Assembly (NCBI GenBank): GCA_907163375.1 | Contig: CAJQUW010006162.1 | Location: forward strand, 124,001 to 188,000 | Origin: Prostheceraeus crozeri | Lineage: Eukaryota > Platyhelminthes > Polycladida > Euryleptidae | Direction of reading: 5' to 3' | DNA: 64,000 bases | In this document: piece by piece, positions 22,621 through 33,920 of the stretch | How positions within the stretch are numbered: the stretch's first letter is position 1 | How the letters are laid out: each line of letters starts with the position of its first letter | Position numbers and translations under genes: made by a program | Notes under the pieces: generated by a model | What the model was told of the DNA's origin: nothing | What the model saw: the letters and a program-made list of their open reading frames with translations, nothing else | The model's database searches: none

Positions 22621-22799
22621 TCTTAATTTTCCGCTTGTATGTACAATTGGGTATGCCTTTTGTTGAACAGCAATTTTATCTTTCCTGTGACCCATGGCTT
22701 ATCGGTTGATGATAGCTCTACAAATGTGTAAGGAATAAGTTCTTGATAATAACTGAACGTAGAGTAAAAGTAGTTGCACTTTTCTTGAAGTGAAGCATG

Positions 22800-23350
22800 A
22801 GAGAGATACATGTCTTTCCATGGATGTTCGCTTAGTCGTCAACATTACCTCTTCGATAGTCATAGACTTTGAGAATTTCTCTAGTATTGTCCATGATCTG
22901 CGTTGCCGTGATAACTGTTACCAGAGTAGAGTCCAGAAAAACTTTGTCGAGAGTCCACAACTTGAACCAATCCCAAGGATTCACAAAGTGAGTTGCATGG
23001 AAGCTGATTGCATCACCTACGATAACTACTCGTACGGGCAGACCTGATCAAGTGCATCATCGACATTGTGAATTATGTACGAGGAGATCTGTTGTAAAAA
23101 GCTTCTGAGACGACATGCATACCCACAACATTCCACTTCTTTTGACAGGCAGGCATTTGGACTAGACGGACATGTCTTACATCGTCTTTGACATAAGAGA
23201 CATACTCCACCTCCACGACGTCCACCTTGTCGATCACATCGGAAAGGAGAGCAATACGATGGAATGTCGATTTGTGAACTGTCGATGCTATCATTAAGCC
23301 ACGTTTCACACACTGCAATGATATCAGGTTTAGTCGCTGATGAGAACACG
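22800..23350 (-). pseudogene. LINE AP-endonuclease domain (decayed)
   Basis: Encoded the apurinic-type nuclease that nicks the target. The minus frame at 23349-23026 shows KPDIIAVCETWLNDSI, with the conserved Glu-Thr-Trp-Leu, then IDIPSY and RCDRQGGRRGGGVC, as in CR1, L2 and Jockey endonucleases. The frame is then lost. A downstream piece near 22700 reads STDKPWVTGKIKLL, the conserved stretch between endonuclease and reverse transcriptase. Confidence 0.8.
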
Positions 23351-23439
23351 GCGCAATGACTGGGCGTTTAGCAGAAACGGCTTGGAAGTGGGCAGAAGTA
23401 TGCAAATCACTCGCGAAAATTTTTCAGGTCATAACTCGG

Positions 23440-24190
23440 TTACGATAGATAACCACGTCCTCATTCTCCCTTCGTCTATGCAATTCACGCAGCTCTTCAA
23501 TTTTTGTTAGATCTGCGTTTATAAAGACGTTACTTTGTCTCAGTTGCTTTGCCCTTCTTAGAATGTCGCGTTTAGTTGTCTCGCTCTTACATACTACCCT
23601 GAGAAGTCTTGGTTTTCTGGCTTGAAGCCTGCCAATGCGTCTGATATCGTCGAATACAGCACCATCACTGAGTCCCCAAGTACATAATTATACGTATCTT
23701 TAACTTTCGCTCATCAATCGTTCCCTCTGTTTCCTCGACCCCACAGATGATCAACGATTTCTGTCTGCAATTTCATCGGCAATCACAGACGTCATCTCCA
23801 TGTTTGGAACCTTTGAATGGTGCAACTCTTCTTCTAATGTCTTATTTCTTTCGCGCAGTGAAATCGTCTCACTTTGTAACGATGCAATCTTGTTTTCCAA
23901 CTCAACCAGCCTCACACTGAGTCGATCCATTTCTACCTTAAATGACTGAATTTGACTTCTCAATAAGTTCTTTAATGTCTTTGAGAGTGACACATTGAGT
24001 GGCTGAATTGGACCGCGTACTTCTCGTTTTAGGTGTATCAGGCATCTTCCAAGTTCAATGATATCGAAGTCGCAGAGAACAATAGTAGCGATGATGGACA
24101 CACAAGACCGATGACGCGATGTTGCATGATCCAATGTAGATATGAGCGATGATCGCCGTTGCCAAAGCCAGTAGACAAATCGCAAAATAA
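23440..24190 (-). pseudogene. LINE ORF1-like protein (decayed)
   Basis: The N-terminal half (minus frame 24185-23751) is a coiled coil with heptad-like spacing (FKVEMDRLSVRLVELENKIA, then SETISLRERNKTLEEEL). The C-terminal half, in another frame near 23660-23440, reads DIRRIGRLQARKPRLLRV, KRDILRRAKQLRQSNVFIN and ADLTKIEELRELHRRREN. This matches the nucleic-acid-binding ORF1 proteins of CR1/L2-type LINEs, which are thought to chaperone the element RNA. At least one frameshift separates the halves. Confidence 0.75.
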
Positions 24191-24520
24191 CTCAGACGAC
24201 GACAAAGAGGAGATTACGACGAGTCGAGCAGTATAAAATGTATATTCAACGTCTTCACGAAGAAGACGAAACACTGCAAAAACATAGAATCACGAGAGAG
24301 ACAGCGCGCACGTCTGACCGTCAGTATGCTAATGCTTAATGCGTTAGTGATGCTCAACCAATTTTGTTGACCAGTAGGTCTGCCTGTAGAAGAAGTCCAT
24401 TCGTAGTACAAGCTTCGAATCGTATTGTTTTTGCTCGTACATTTCGGGACGTAAGGTGGCGACCGTGTTACGACAAATTGGATTATTTTTTTCCAATCCA
24501 AAAGCAGCATATCAGGGCCT

Positions 24521-26067
24521 CCAAGGATGGTGCAGGGCTGCTTCAGTTTGGTGCTAGGTGGATTGGGTTAGATTTTTGCCACTCTAGGTCCCACGCCGCA
24601 CCTTTCGGTGCATATCTTACCATTATTATACCAATGGTAATTTTGCCATAAATTACTTGGGGCATTTTGCTTTCTTGCTCGAAAATTACAATGATAACGC
24701 ACTCTAAATAAGATCGATGTGAATTTGCTATGAGCCAATTCTTATAGGTGATCAGATTCAATGGAAAATGTTTGTAGGTTGCTGGAGTTTTGTCCATGCT
24801 TGACTTCCTTTCCTATGGGAAAGTTGCTTTATAAAGTCCTAAGCTGCTTAAAAACCCGTTTTCCTGTCAGAGTATTGTCCGGTGATTAGCCATTGAGTCC
24901 GCTCTTCCTCTTTGTTTAGCCAGGAAGGACAGAATTGCATCCCTCCACCACATCAGTAATTCTCCTTTTGGCCACTGACATCGTACAATATTCGCTCTTT
25001 TACTAAATGATTGAATTGAAGAATTCGGAATGCAGACAAAGTAGCAGTTAAATATATAAAGAGAAGAATGGAGAGTGCTGTAAATAATCCTGGTAAAGTG
25101 AACTCGTAGCATTTCTGACTATACTCAACTCACCTAATTTGAATTTCAAAGCATATTGAAATAAAACGGGAAATGAAATGAAATCCTCAAGATAATACAC
25201 AAAATAAAATACAACCGCTCCCATCGGATGAAACTTTGCAACTGTAAATCCATCATTGTGCAAATTCAAAGGGATGCCGAATGAATACGTTTGTTAATTG
25301 TACGTATGGAGCCAAGTTTTTGAATTTTCATCAACTCATGATTCTAATTCGACTCTTATCGCGACTTCCAATCTTTTACTTGAATTTTTGATTTAACACA
25401 AGCAGAAATGACGTTAATTATGAGGTAAGGAATCAGAGGAATATCCAGGATCCGTTAGATTGGCACTGGCTCGGTTGAAGACCTCAGGAGTTGTTGGTGA
25501 TGCGAATTCTTCGGTTTGATAAAGCGACGACAATAAGGCAGTCCTACACAGACATTTTTCTTCGACTAAATTACAATGAAATGAATCTATTGTTTAATCA
25601 GACTTTCTGTATTTTGTAAAGTAGAAAATTCGTTAAAAAGTTTCCATTTTTCACTAATATTTCACTTTCGTACATTTATCTAAAATACAACTTCAGCTTC
25701 AGAAAAAGTGACTGCTCTTTTTGTCAAGTTCTGCTTTGAGATTATTGTAGGACGTTTGATGCTGAATTTAGGGAAACAGGAGCTCTTCGACGTTTGTAAT
25801 ATTTTATTATAAATAAATAAATAAATAAGGAATCTTGTTTAGGTTACACTCAGAAGCACATACTCGGCACGGCGCTTCTTACATTTGGTTGAGTTGTCAT
25901 CTATCCATACTCTCAATCTTTTCCTGCTGAGTGTCTAGCAAGAATTCAGAGGCAATGTAGGCGAAGTAAGCCAGTATTTCGTGAACATTTTTGCTTGAAG
26001 CTTGCAATGTCAGTCTTTCCTGACAATGTGATTTCTAGGGTCACGAAACATTAGCTTGCTTTGCCTA
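24521..26067. other. Gene-free stretch with a microsatellite
   Basis: No gene recognised. An AAAT microsatellite (AATAAATAAATAAATAA) lies at about 25809-25829. Confidence 0.35.
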
Positions 26068-26327
26068 CACTGTAAACTCTAGGGCATGAAATTTTGCTTG
26101 ACTTAGGCACGAAATTTAGGCATCAATCCTAACCAACAAAAGACACGAGTAGGCACGAAGTTCATAGTGCCGAGTTCGTGCCCATTGATTTTTCCTTCGA
26201 TTTCATTCGACAAACAAATATTTGGTGCCTATTAGTGCCTACTGGTACCTAGAAAGGCACTAAGTAGGCGCTAACTGGCACGAAATTTTGGCTTCGTGCC
26301 TAAATTAGTGCCCTACAGTTTACAGTG
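26068..26327 (+). mobile_element. MITE family E, copy 2
   Basis: A 260-bp element from CACTGTAAACTC to AGTTTACAGTG, flanked by TA on both sides (26066-26067 and 26328-26329). The interior matches 13968-14241 (inverted) and 60295-60577 (same orientation). No coding capacity. Confidence 0.88.
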
Positions 26328-27340
26328 TATAATGTAACGCTTGCACACGTCGAAGAGTCTCTTTCCCACAACATTTTGAGGAAAAGAATATATTGAAATA
26401 GCTTCAATGAAAAACGGCTCAGAGAGTCTAGCTTGCACACATAGTATAAAACAAGAAACTGCACAGTTCATTGCGTGAGGACTTGCTGCATATTATACCT
26501 ATTGTACATGTACATAGTTGTTTTTTCTCCTGTAATACATGTTGTACATCGACTTGCTTCAAACTTTCGACAGTTTTGGACTTCTTATTTTCGGGGGATA
26601 TCAAGAAGCACCCAAGAAAGACAATTAACTGATGAAAGTATTGCGTTTCTCAATCCTGCAAGTCGACTTTCTTCATTAAATTGAATTGGATCGATTCTTC
26701 GTCTCATGTTTCAGGAAATATACTTCTTCTGCAAGTTTTGAGAAAATGTGAATATATAAAATCTTTCATTTTGGACAAGAAAACTCTCTTTGACTCCATT
26801 TCCGTGTGATTAAGTGATTGAATAGAAACTTGACTGTCCATGAACCGTAGCGGAAGTCTGGAAAAGTGAATCCGAGACTTTTGAAAACTGTTTGAAGATT
26901 TCTCGGTTGTTTGGCAACGATTTCAAATTCATTATTGTTTATTCAAATTAGAAGAAAGACATCTTCTTAATGTTTGTCAAGCTTAAAAGGGAAGAGATGG
27001 AATAAGATCTGTCGTTTAACATTGACTAAAAAGTGAGTCATTCCACGAGTATGACGTTACAAGTAAGACAAAGGCAAAAACAAGAAAGTAAACTAATTGA
27101 GTAGCCTATTCCTTGTAGTATGGCAGTTTTAGAAAGTCGAGTTCGTTAAAATTGTTTACTGTTTTCAATCAATAAATTGACATCAATCAGTCTATAGGTT
27201 GAAGAATCCTATAAGCAGATATTGGACACCTCGCAGAGGGCCTTGATATTTGTTGTAATTACAGAATTAGATTCATCTGCACGCGGTTCGGTTTCTAGAA
27301 TGGAAGAATCATATCTAACCTTAATACCGAAATGATACAT
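26328..27340. other. No recognisable feature
   Basis: AT-rich, short frames only. A CAGAATTAGATTC motif near 27263 resembles the end of MITE family C. Confidence 0.3.
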
Positions 27341-27836
27341 CACAGAATTAGACAACTTGCTCCTTTTCGAATGGATAATTCATGTATCGCTTGCTATTGG
27401 AAATGGCAAACAATAAGCTGTCAGCAGAGGACAGTAGAGCCAGTGAGAGATGCGTGCGTGCTGTGATATCACTTCGTACACACCAAAACACACATCCCTG
27501 TCTTGGCTTCGATTCAATGTATGCACTACACAGTGAGCAATGCCGAGGAGAGGATGTGAAATCATCAGGTGAACTAATTTTCGTACGCCTGCTACCTTTT
27601 TTAATAATGATCGGAAGGGCCAACATTATGGAGAAAACTTGTGCGCAATGATCTGAATTCTTCGAATCTGAAGGAATTGTGGCAATAGAAGCACTTTGCT
27701 GGAACGCACATTAATCCGCAAGCGACGCACGACTTTTTTCCTTATCTCTGTAAGGTATTAGGAATTCCTTTTTGCCCACTTAATTGGTACCTCGATGTGC
27801 CGTCAATTTCGCATTAATCACACTTCTAGCAAACAG
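27341..27836 (+). mobile_element. MITE family C, copy lacking a clear right end
   Basis: It starts CACAGAATTAGAC and shares GATCTGAATTCTTCGAATCTG, GCGACGCACGACT, ATCTCTGTAAGGTATTA and CTTCTAGCAAA with the copy at 34914-35388. The terminal TCTAATTCTGTG is not found at the right end. Opposed frames at 27348-27651 on both strands are repeat sequence. Confidence 0.65.
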
Positions 27837-28164
27837 AAGCAGATAAACAAAATATTGTTGTAATAGTTGTTGAATAATGAATGAACTCTTAGACATTAGA
27901 AGCGCGTGCGTGCGTGTCGTGTCCTGTTGTCAAGGACAGGCTTCCGTGAGAGTAGCGGACTTCTGAGAAACAAAACTTGATTGTCCAAATGCTACAATTC
28001 TTCCGAATTCTTTATTGTTCCCGTTTTTGACAAACAGGATCAAAGAATACCTGTAATTACTATGTCAAGCAGATTGAAATATTTGGTAAAAAGAAGATTA
28101 ATTTATCAATTGCCAGTTTATTTGTGAAAAGTTGAACGCAATTCAGTGTTTGTTTTCAGCTAGC
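27837..28164. other. No recognisable feature
   Basis: Spacer between two family C copies; nothing recognised. Confidence 0.3.
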
Positions 28165-28498
28165 TGGATCACACAGCAATGAGACCCAGAAGATTTTAAG
28201 TTTTAACTAGAAGTTTGTGAGCCTTTTTACCGCGCGTCTGCCAATTTTTAAAAGAATGGTTGGAGGAACTAACTTTATCGACATAAGTTGTGCGAAATTG
28301 TCTAAATTCTTCGAATCTGAGGGAATCGTGGCGATTGGAGCATTTTGAAGAAATTCGCAGATATCCTCAAGCGACACACGACTATTTTTCCTATCTCAAA
28401 AAAGCATCAAGAATTACTTTTTTCCCACTTATTAAGTTCCTGCATGTGCCATCATTTTGCTGACGCACTTCAACAGTCTAATTCTGTGAAAGCAACTC
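28165..28498 (+). mobile_element. MITE family C, left-truncated copy
   Basis: It starts inside the element at GGATCACACAGCAATGAG and runs through TTCTTCGAATCTGAGGGAATC, GCGACACACGACT and AAGTTCCTGCATGTGCCAT to a TCTAATTCTGTG terminus at 28487-28498. The first ~150 bp of the full copy are absent. Confidence 0.65.
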
Positions 28499-28839
28499 CT
28501 ACACCAACGAAAAAGCGTCCTTCGGCGATGCAAACTGATGCATGAGGTTGTTAATTAAATTCAAAAGATTGCAACAACCAACCCAATGACACCGTCGTTG
28601 ACAAGTGTATCTTTGAGAAAGCGCGTGCGATTTTAGCGCCACCTTGTGTAGCCTGCAACATGAAACTTAACTTCCATTCTAGAGATAACTATTGTTGTCA
28701 ATTACTATGTTCATACATGAGGGTGTTAATTTAGTTCGAAATTTGTTGCTGTCATGCTAAGAAAGATGGATAAAATAATTCCTGCTTGCTGGCATCTACG
28801 TTTCAACTACCGAACATAATAAGGCCCCTCTAATATATA
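28499..28839. other. No recognisable feature
   Basis: Spacer with no supported feature. Confidence 0.3.
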
Positions 28840-28879
28840 TTTTTTCGGATGTAAAGTCCCTCTATAAGCTGGCTATATA

Positions 28880-28942
28880 CAGCCTGTTTCGATTGAAGAA
28901 CAGTGACATGGGCTGCTGGCCACAGTCTTCGTCAGGCAGTAA
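28880..28942 (-). ncRNA. Hammerhead-like PLE tail signature (outer left)
   Basis: Minus strand: CTGACGA (28929-28935), a long stem II region (GAAGACTG...TTCTTC), then GAAAC (28886-28890). The same sequence in plus orientation stands at 29908-29970. Confidence 0.55.
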
Positions 28943-29394
28943 TATAATTATGTACGAGTACATGTTGACATTAGTTAGTAAATTTGAAATTTGGGCTATC
29001 AAGGACCATTGAAGACTAAGTCATATTGCATATATACGAAATCACTCATAGAATTAGAACATAGTGATAGGAGATTTGGGCTCAACAATGGGAGATCGTT
29101 GAAAACAAGCTGTATGTTTATCCCATGACGCCAATCTGTTCAAACGGAAGAACTCAGGTTCATTAGTCAACTGATGACAGATTGGTCTCATGGGATAAAC
29201 ATGCAGCATGTTTTCAACGATCTCCCATTGTTGAGCCCAAATCTCCTATCACTATGTTCTAATTCTATGAGTGATTATGCACTATGACTTAATCTTCAAT
29301 GATATATATACATGTATATATATATATATATATTACAACAGAGAGTGCCAAATCGTTTCATATCCTTTCAATGTACAGCAAAAAGAATTGCATG

Positions 29395-29438
29395 TTCCGT
29401 ACTAGTTTCGATGTATATTTACATCATCTTCAGCGGTT
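29395..29438 (-). ncRNA. Hammerhead-like PLE tail signature (inner left)
   Basis: Minus strand: CCG, CTGAAGA (29427-29433), hairpin GATGTA-AATA-TACATC, GAAAC (29405-29409), TAGTA, CGG. It is the mirror copy of 29732-29771. Confidence 0.65.
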
Positions 29439-29731
29439 ACAAAAGAGTCACAAAATGTTCTATCTTGGGTTACTACAAATTTCCGTTTATTCTCGAATCA
29501 ATTTTGATAGCTAACAATTCTGATTCTGACTGCCTTGCAAATGAACGGAACGGATCGTTTCCACTATCACTTAGATTGTGACGTAGAGTGTTTATGACAC
29601 CGGTTGACATGTGACAAGTGACGTATTCGATTTGGTGACGACTTTTATTGCAAATGTAAATGAAGGGAAAGCTGATTTTATCCAATGTTGTATAAAAATG
29701 ACTTGTACGCAATTTTGTGACTCTTTTGTAA

Positions 29732-29771
29732 CCGCTGAAGATGATGTAAATATACATCGAAACTAGTACGG
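29732..29771 (+). ncRNA. Hammerhead-like PLE tail signature (inner right)
   Basis: The best-formed copy in the window: CCG (stem I), CTGAAGA (29735-29741), perfect stem II GATGTA-AATA-TACATC (29743-29758), GAAAC (29759-29763), a two-base loop closing a two-pair stem III (AC with GT), A as the residue before the cleavage site, then CGG (29769-29771) pairing with CCG. This matches the minimal type I hammerhead described for PLEs. One extra base (T29742) sits between CTGAAGA and stem II, so activity is uncertain. Confidence 0.65.
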
Positions 29772-29907
29772 AACATGCAATTCTTTTTGCTGTACATTGA
29801 AAGGATATATATACATATACATGTATGACATATATACGTCCGTATGATAACACAAATTTCAAATTTGCTAACCAATGTCAACATGTGCATAATTATGCTC
29901 TTTTCAA

Positions 29908-29970
29908 CTTCCTGACAAAGACTGTGGCCAGTAGCCCATGTCACTGTTCTCCAATCGAAACAGGCTGAAG
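29908..29970 (+). ncRNA. Hammerhead-like PLE tail signature (outer right)
   Basis: CTGACAA (29912-29918), a stem II region beginning AGACTGTGGCC, then GAAAC (29957-29961). It is the inverted partner of 28880-28942; the core base G8 has changed to A. Confidence 0.5.
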
Positions 29971-29990
29971 TTGTTAGAATAATATCTGAT

Positions 29991-32046
29991 TTGAAAAGAC
30001 GCTGTTTATTTTCATGTAAAAGCATATTGAAGTATCGTCGAACGATCCGTCGACGAGTCTCTTGAGCTGGTATTTATTTAAGACATTGATGGAATTGCAA
30101 TCCAATACAAAACTATTTCACGAGCTGAAACCTGCTAAGTGACAGAAAGATGAATTTAATGCAGCCATTCGTCGCTCGTGAATTTCCATGAATTCTATCA
30201 AACTGCCTCAATTCCTTCAGATTCAAAGAATTACGGCAATTGTGCACAATTTCGCCGATAATGATGTCCTGTCTGACCAACAATTTGGAAGATAAATAGT
30301 CTGCTCCTCCTCCGGAGAACTTCCCACTGTCTGCATTGTATAGATCTGCACAAGTGGACATTGGACATTGTTCCATCATAAAACGACAGAGTTCAAGTAA
30401 GTACATGCAAAGGACGAGTCTTCAGAACTGTCATTTTCTGACGTACCTGTAATTTTACACATAATAAGTATGTGCAGCGTTATGTATGTATGTGTGTATA
30501 TTTTTAAATAATGGTAATCGACACTTTCAAAGAGAAGTTACAATAAATAAAGGTTCATATATCTTCAAGGAATGACAAAATAACTTGACGTGATTTGATG
30601 TTCAAACACGTGTAAAAAAAGAGATGTAAGAGAAGGAATTGATGTTTAAAGAAGCAGAAAGGAAAGAAAATTGAATGTGCAATGGCTGTTTTGATGGTAA
30701 ATGAATTTAGTCTACGTGCAGAATTGACAGCAGAGCAAGATGATTGTCAATATGTGGTTAGCGATAGGTATCCGAGAAAAGCGTTCAATATGTGGTCCTC
30801 ATTCATCGCATGTCGATAGAGTTTGGTGGCTTGGGAAATAAGTCTTAGGTTATATCATCTCTAATGCTTTGATATCAACGAATATAATGAGAAGGACATG
30901 CGCAAAAGATAGTTCGACTATCGAGTGACTCTTTTAGGCTGCTATGCATCTCTCACAAGTCTCAACACTCTAAGTCGCTTCTTTGTTAGTCCTCTTGAAG
31001 TGTGATGTGACAGACGTTCATCGATAACGATTTCAGTGCAAAGATCATCAGCGAGAATATCAGATGATATAATCATGTAATTAGCGCTGTAAATTTCGTT
31101 CCTTTCCTAGATGCAAGAATTGAAAAAAACTCAGCATAAATATTGTGATTCACTCGGGGCATCAAGGCAAAGCGCTTCACATTCAACAGTTGTAAAGCAA
31201 AAGGACACCACTCAATCAGAAAGCAAAGAAATCGGCAGTTTCATCTATGACCTGTGATGACATCCCCATAAGCCCATTACGCAAAGTCTGCGTATGTTCT
31301 CGTCGGATTTTGGTATAGACAGTTCCTAAAATAAATTACGCAGTTGTTGCGTGTTTGCTACGTTGCGTGTTTTGTACTTTCCTGCGGAGGACTAAAAGAA
31401 TCACATAACTGACAATTAGCCAAAACTTGAGTAAATACAATGCATGGTCATACAGCAATATGTAATTATTACGAAAAATAAATTCGTAAATACTACGAAA
31501 ATTGTTTTGCATGCTTGGATTTGATCATACATCAATCTGTTGTTGAGACTCAAGAAAGCTTCGTGAAGAATCACGTCCTTATTCATAAGCGGAATGACCA
31601 TTTCGAAGGCGGTTTTGCAGCAAATGCCTGAACAGCAGTCCCTCCCTTGACGTCCACTCTTCGAAGTGAGACTCCTGGGTGGCTGTCACTTCATCTTCAC
31701 TACCATTCTTGAACAAACTGATAGGCGCCAATTGCGGACAAATCGGATAACTTTAGTCTCTTCGTGCAATATCTGATTCTGTCGTACGTCATGTTGACTT
31801 GTAGACTATCTGCAATCTGAACACGGATCTTCAGGTGAAAATCCTCAGATTGCTTCACAGTTCATGTAATGATTTCTGAAATGTTATCATCCAAATGGCT
31901 ATGAACGATCGTTACTCGGCATTGCAGTTCGGAATTGAAATAGTCAACTTTTGCAGCATTTTTGAAAACTTCTATTGATGTCAGTTATTTGTCTCCTCTA
32001 TGATCAATTATTCCAATCCTTAAATGAAAAGCTTGATGAGATTTAG
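29991..32046. other. Gene-free stretch
   Basis: No gene recognised. About 30195-30270 resembles an inverted internal piece of MITE family C (CAATTCCTTCAGATTCAAAG, GCACAATTTCGCCGATAATG). The rest is AT-rich with short frames. Confidence 0.35.
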
Positions 32047-33377
32047 TTGCGCATGGAACACAACTATCGAGGAGTGAAGCTGCTGGATCATGGGATGAAG
32101 ATCGCTGAGAGAGTTTTGGAGAAAAGAATAAGGTCGCCCGTCGAGATCGATGAAATGCAGTGCGGATTTATACCTGGAAATGGGACTACAGATGCCATCT
32201 TCATCCTGAGGAGACTGCAAGAAGAATACCGCAACAAGGAGAAAAGCCTTTTCGTATGTTTTGTCGATCTGGAGGAGGCGTTTGATAGAGGCCCAAGAAA
32301 GGTGATGGAATGGGCAATGAGGAAAAAGGGTCTACCTCAGCAACGTGTGAAGGCTGTGATGAGTCTATATGAAGAAGCAAGGACGAGAGTTCGTGTCGGA
32401 ACAAAGTTATCTGATGAGTTTCCTGTGAGGGTTGGTGTACATCAAGGGTCTGTGCTATCGCCTTTGCTTTTCGCTATAGTGATGGATGTGATTACGGAAA
32501 ATGCAAGAGAGGGATTATTGATGGAGATTTTGTATGCAGACGATCTGGTCCTGATGAGTAATGGCATGGAAGACTTGAACTTGAGATGCAAATTTCAGAG
32601 ATGAAAAGAGTCGGTCGAACAAAAAGGGATGAGAGTTAACATCGGAAAGACAAAGGTGATGGTGAGCGGATTTTTACCGGATTTTATGCGGATTTTTAGG
32701 AGAGATTTTTACCAGCAGAGTTGATCCATGTGGTATGTGCGGACGAAGGATGATGAAGAATTCAGTTTGCTGTACAAAGTGTGAGAAATGGATTCATGGA
32801 AGATGTGTCAAGAATCAGAGGGTGACGGTGAGGCTGGCGGAAGGTTTTGAATGTGAGAAATGCAAAGGAAGTATTGAAGGAACTGAAGAGACGACTGAGA
32901 CATTGAATGATCAAGTGGAAACGGTGAAGGCGTTCAGTTACCTGGGTGACCGCATAAATGCTTCTGGTGGATGTGAAGCTGCAGTAACTTTTCGAACAAG
33001 ACTTGGGTGATTGAAGAGAGTGCGGAGAGCTGATGACAGGAAGAAAATTCACGTCGAAGATAAAGGGCAAAATCTAACGCAGCTGTGTAAGACCTTGCAT
33101 GATGTATGGAAGCGAAACATGGACTTTGAGAGAAACTGAGCTGGCTATTCTGAGTCGAACGGAGAGGGCTATGTGTGGTGTCAAGATTATGGATAAGACG
33201 GACACTGAAGAGCTGATGCGCTTGCTTGGGTTGAATGAAGGTGTTGTGATAAGTTTAGTAGCGGCAAATGGAGTGAGATGGTGTGGCTATGCTTTGAGGA
33301 GGGATGAAGGTAGTGCTTTGAGGAGAGTGCTGGATTTTGGGGGTAGAAGAAAGCGAGGACGACCCAAGAAAATGTAG
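32047..33377 (+). pseudogene. RTE-like reverse transcriptase with PHD-like finger (broken)
   Basis: The frame 32047-32604 covers RT motifs: EIDEMQCGFIPGNGTTDAIF (about residues 37-56), FVCFVDLEEAFDR with the first catalytic Asp (about 76), GVHQGSVLSPLLFAIVMD (about 129-146) and ILYADDLVLM with the Asp pair (about 161-170). A TGA at 32602-32604 falls where Trp is expected; the same frame continues KESVEQKGMRVN and KTKVMVSG. After a frame change, 32735-33010 encodes CGMCGRRMMKNSVCCTKC...WIHGRC...CEKC, a Cys4-His-Cys3 PHD-like finger, then FSYLGDRINASGGCE. After another, 33099-33377 encodes MMYGSETWTL and GVRWCGYALRRDE and the basic RRKRGRPKK. Order and motifs match invertebrate RTE-like proteins. 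It is not functional. Confidence 0.85.
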
Positions 33378-33550
33378 AAGACGCGAGTAGAGGAGGAATG
33401 CCGCACGATAGGCCTGACGAAAAAAGACGCATTGGACAGAGGGAAATGGAGACGAGGTGTGAAGGCCATTGCGGCACGATGCGGTACATCCGGCCACCCT
33501 CGGACACGGGGAAATCACCGGATTAAAACTGAATGACTAACTAACTAACT
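32047..33550 (+). mobile_element. RTE-like LINE, 5'-truncated
   Basis: A 3'-terminal piece of a non-LTR retrotransposon. It enters within the reverse transcriptase and continues through a zinc-finger insert and a conserved C-terminal region. It ends with a short tandem tail (GACTAACTAACTAACTGAA, about 33526-33545), the usual end of RTE-type elements. 5' truncation is the normal result of incomplete reverse transcription. No clear target duplication is seen. Confidence 0.85.
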
Positions 33551-33766
33551 GAATATGCTGCGTTTACAGGCTCACATTTCTTGCATTAAAAGTCACCTCA
33601 TTTAATTGAAAGTTATCAAACAGAAAATCTAAAAAGTGGCAAATTCACATATTTATGGTATGAGGTCTTGAAATGATCTAAAATTCACAAAAACATGTGT
33701 CATCAAGCTTGTTTGCAAATGACTCACTCGCAACATAGATACCACAGAGGCGGCTTAGTAATAACA
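33551..33766. other. No recognisable feature
   Basis: Spacer between the LINE tail and the next SINE. Confidence 0.3.
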
Positions 33767-33920
33767 CCGGCGCTGTGGCCGTGTGGTAGAGTGCTCGCTG
33801 TGCGTCTGGGAGACCTTGGTTTAAACCTAAGACTTTTAAAATAGGTGCACTTTGCCTTCTTGCTAAGCACTCAACACAAAAAGAATGAGAGTGGGATAAA
33901 TAACAACTCGGCCAAATAGA
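33767..33920 (+). repeat. tRNA-derived SINE (family A), copy 1
   Basis: The head GGCGCTGTGGCCGTGTGG then TAGAGTGCTCGC holds an A box. GGTTTAAACC near 33819 is a decayed B box. After the tRNA-like head comes AAGACTTTTAAAATAGGTGCA, then TTCTTGCTAAGCA and AACTCGGCCAAATAGAAG. The same order recurs at 48794-48935. This body is shared with tRNA-headed SINEs known from marine invertebrates. It would have been transcribed by RNA polymerase III and mobilised by a LINE. The exact 3' end is unclear. Confidence 0.75.

Larger units (their letters stand above)
21373..24520 (-). mobile_element. CR1/L2-like LINE, near full length but decayed
   Basis: Order on the minus strand: ORF1-like protein (about 24190-23440), endonuclease (about 23350-22800), reverse transcriptase (about 22600-21880), then a 3' end closed by a short tandem tail, seen on the plus strand as repeated TATAG at 21373-21396. 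Short-repeat tails in place of poly(A) are typical of CR1/L2-type LINEs. Frames break many times, so it is a fossil. The 5' end is not sharply defined; 24520 is an estimate. Confidence 0.8.
28840..29990. repeat. Mirror-symmetric cluster of PLE-like tails
   Basis: Outer inverted pair: about 28870-29000 against 29860-29990. Middle inverted pair: about 29340-29450 against 29715-29815. A separate palindrome of about 130-bp arms (29008-29140 against 29180-29310) lies inside the left half, followed by an AT microsatellite at about 29305-29333. Each inverted pair contains one hammerhead-like signature per arm, minus strand on the left and plus strand on the right, so tails face outward-inward symmetrically. 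No PLE coding sequence lies between them. Short frames here are repeat readings. Confidence 0.75.
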
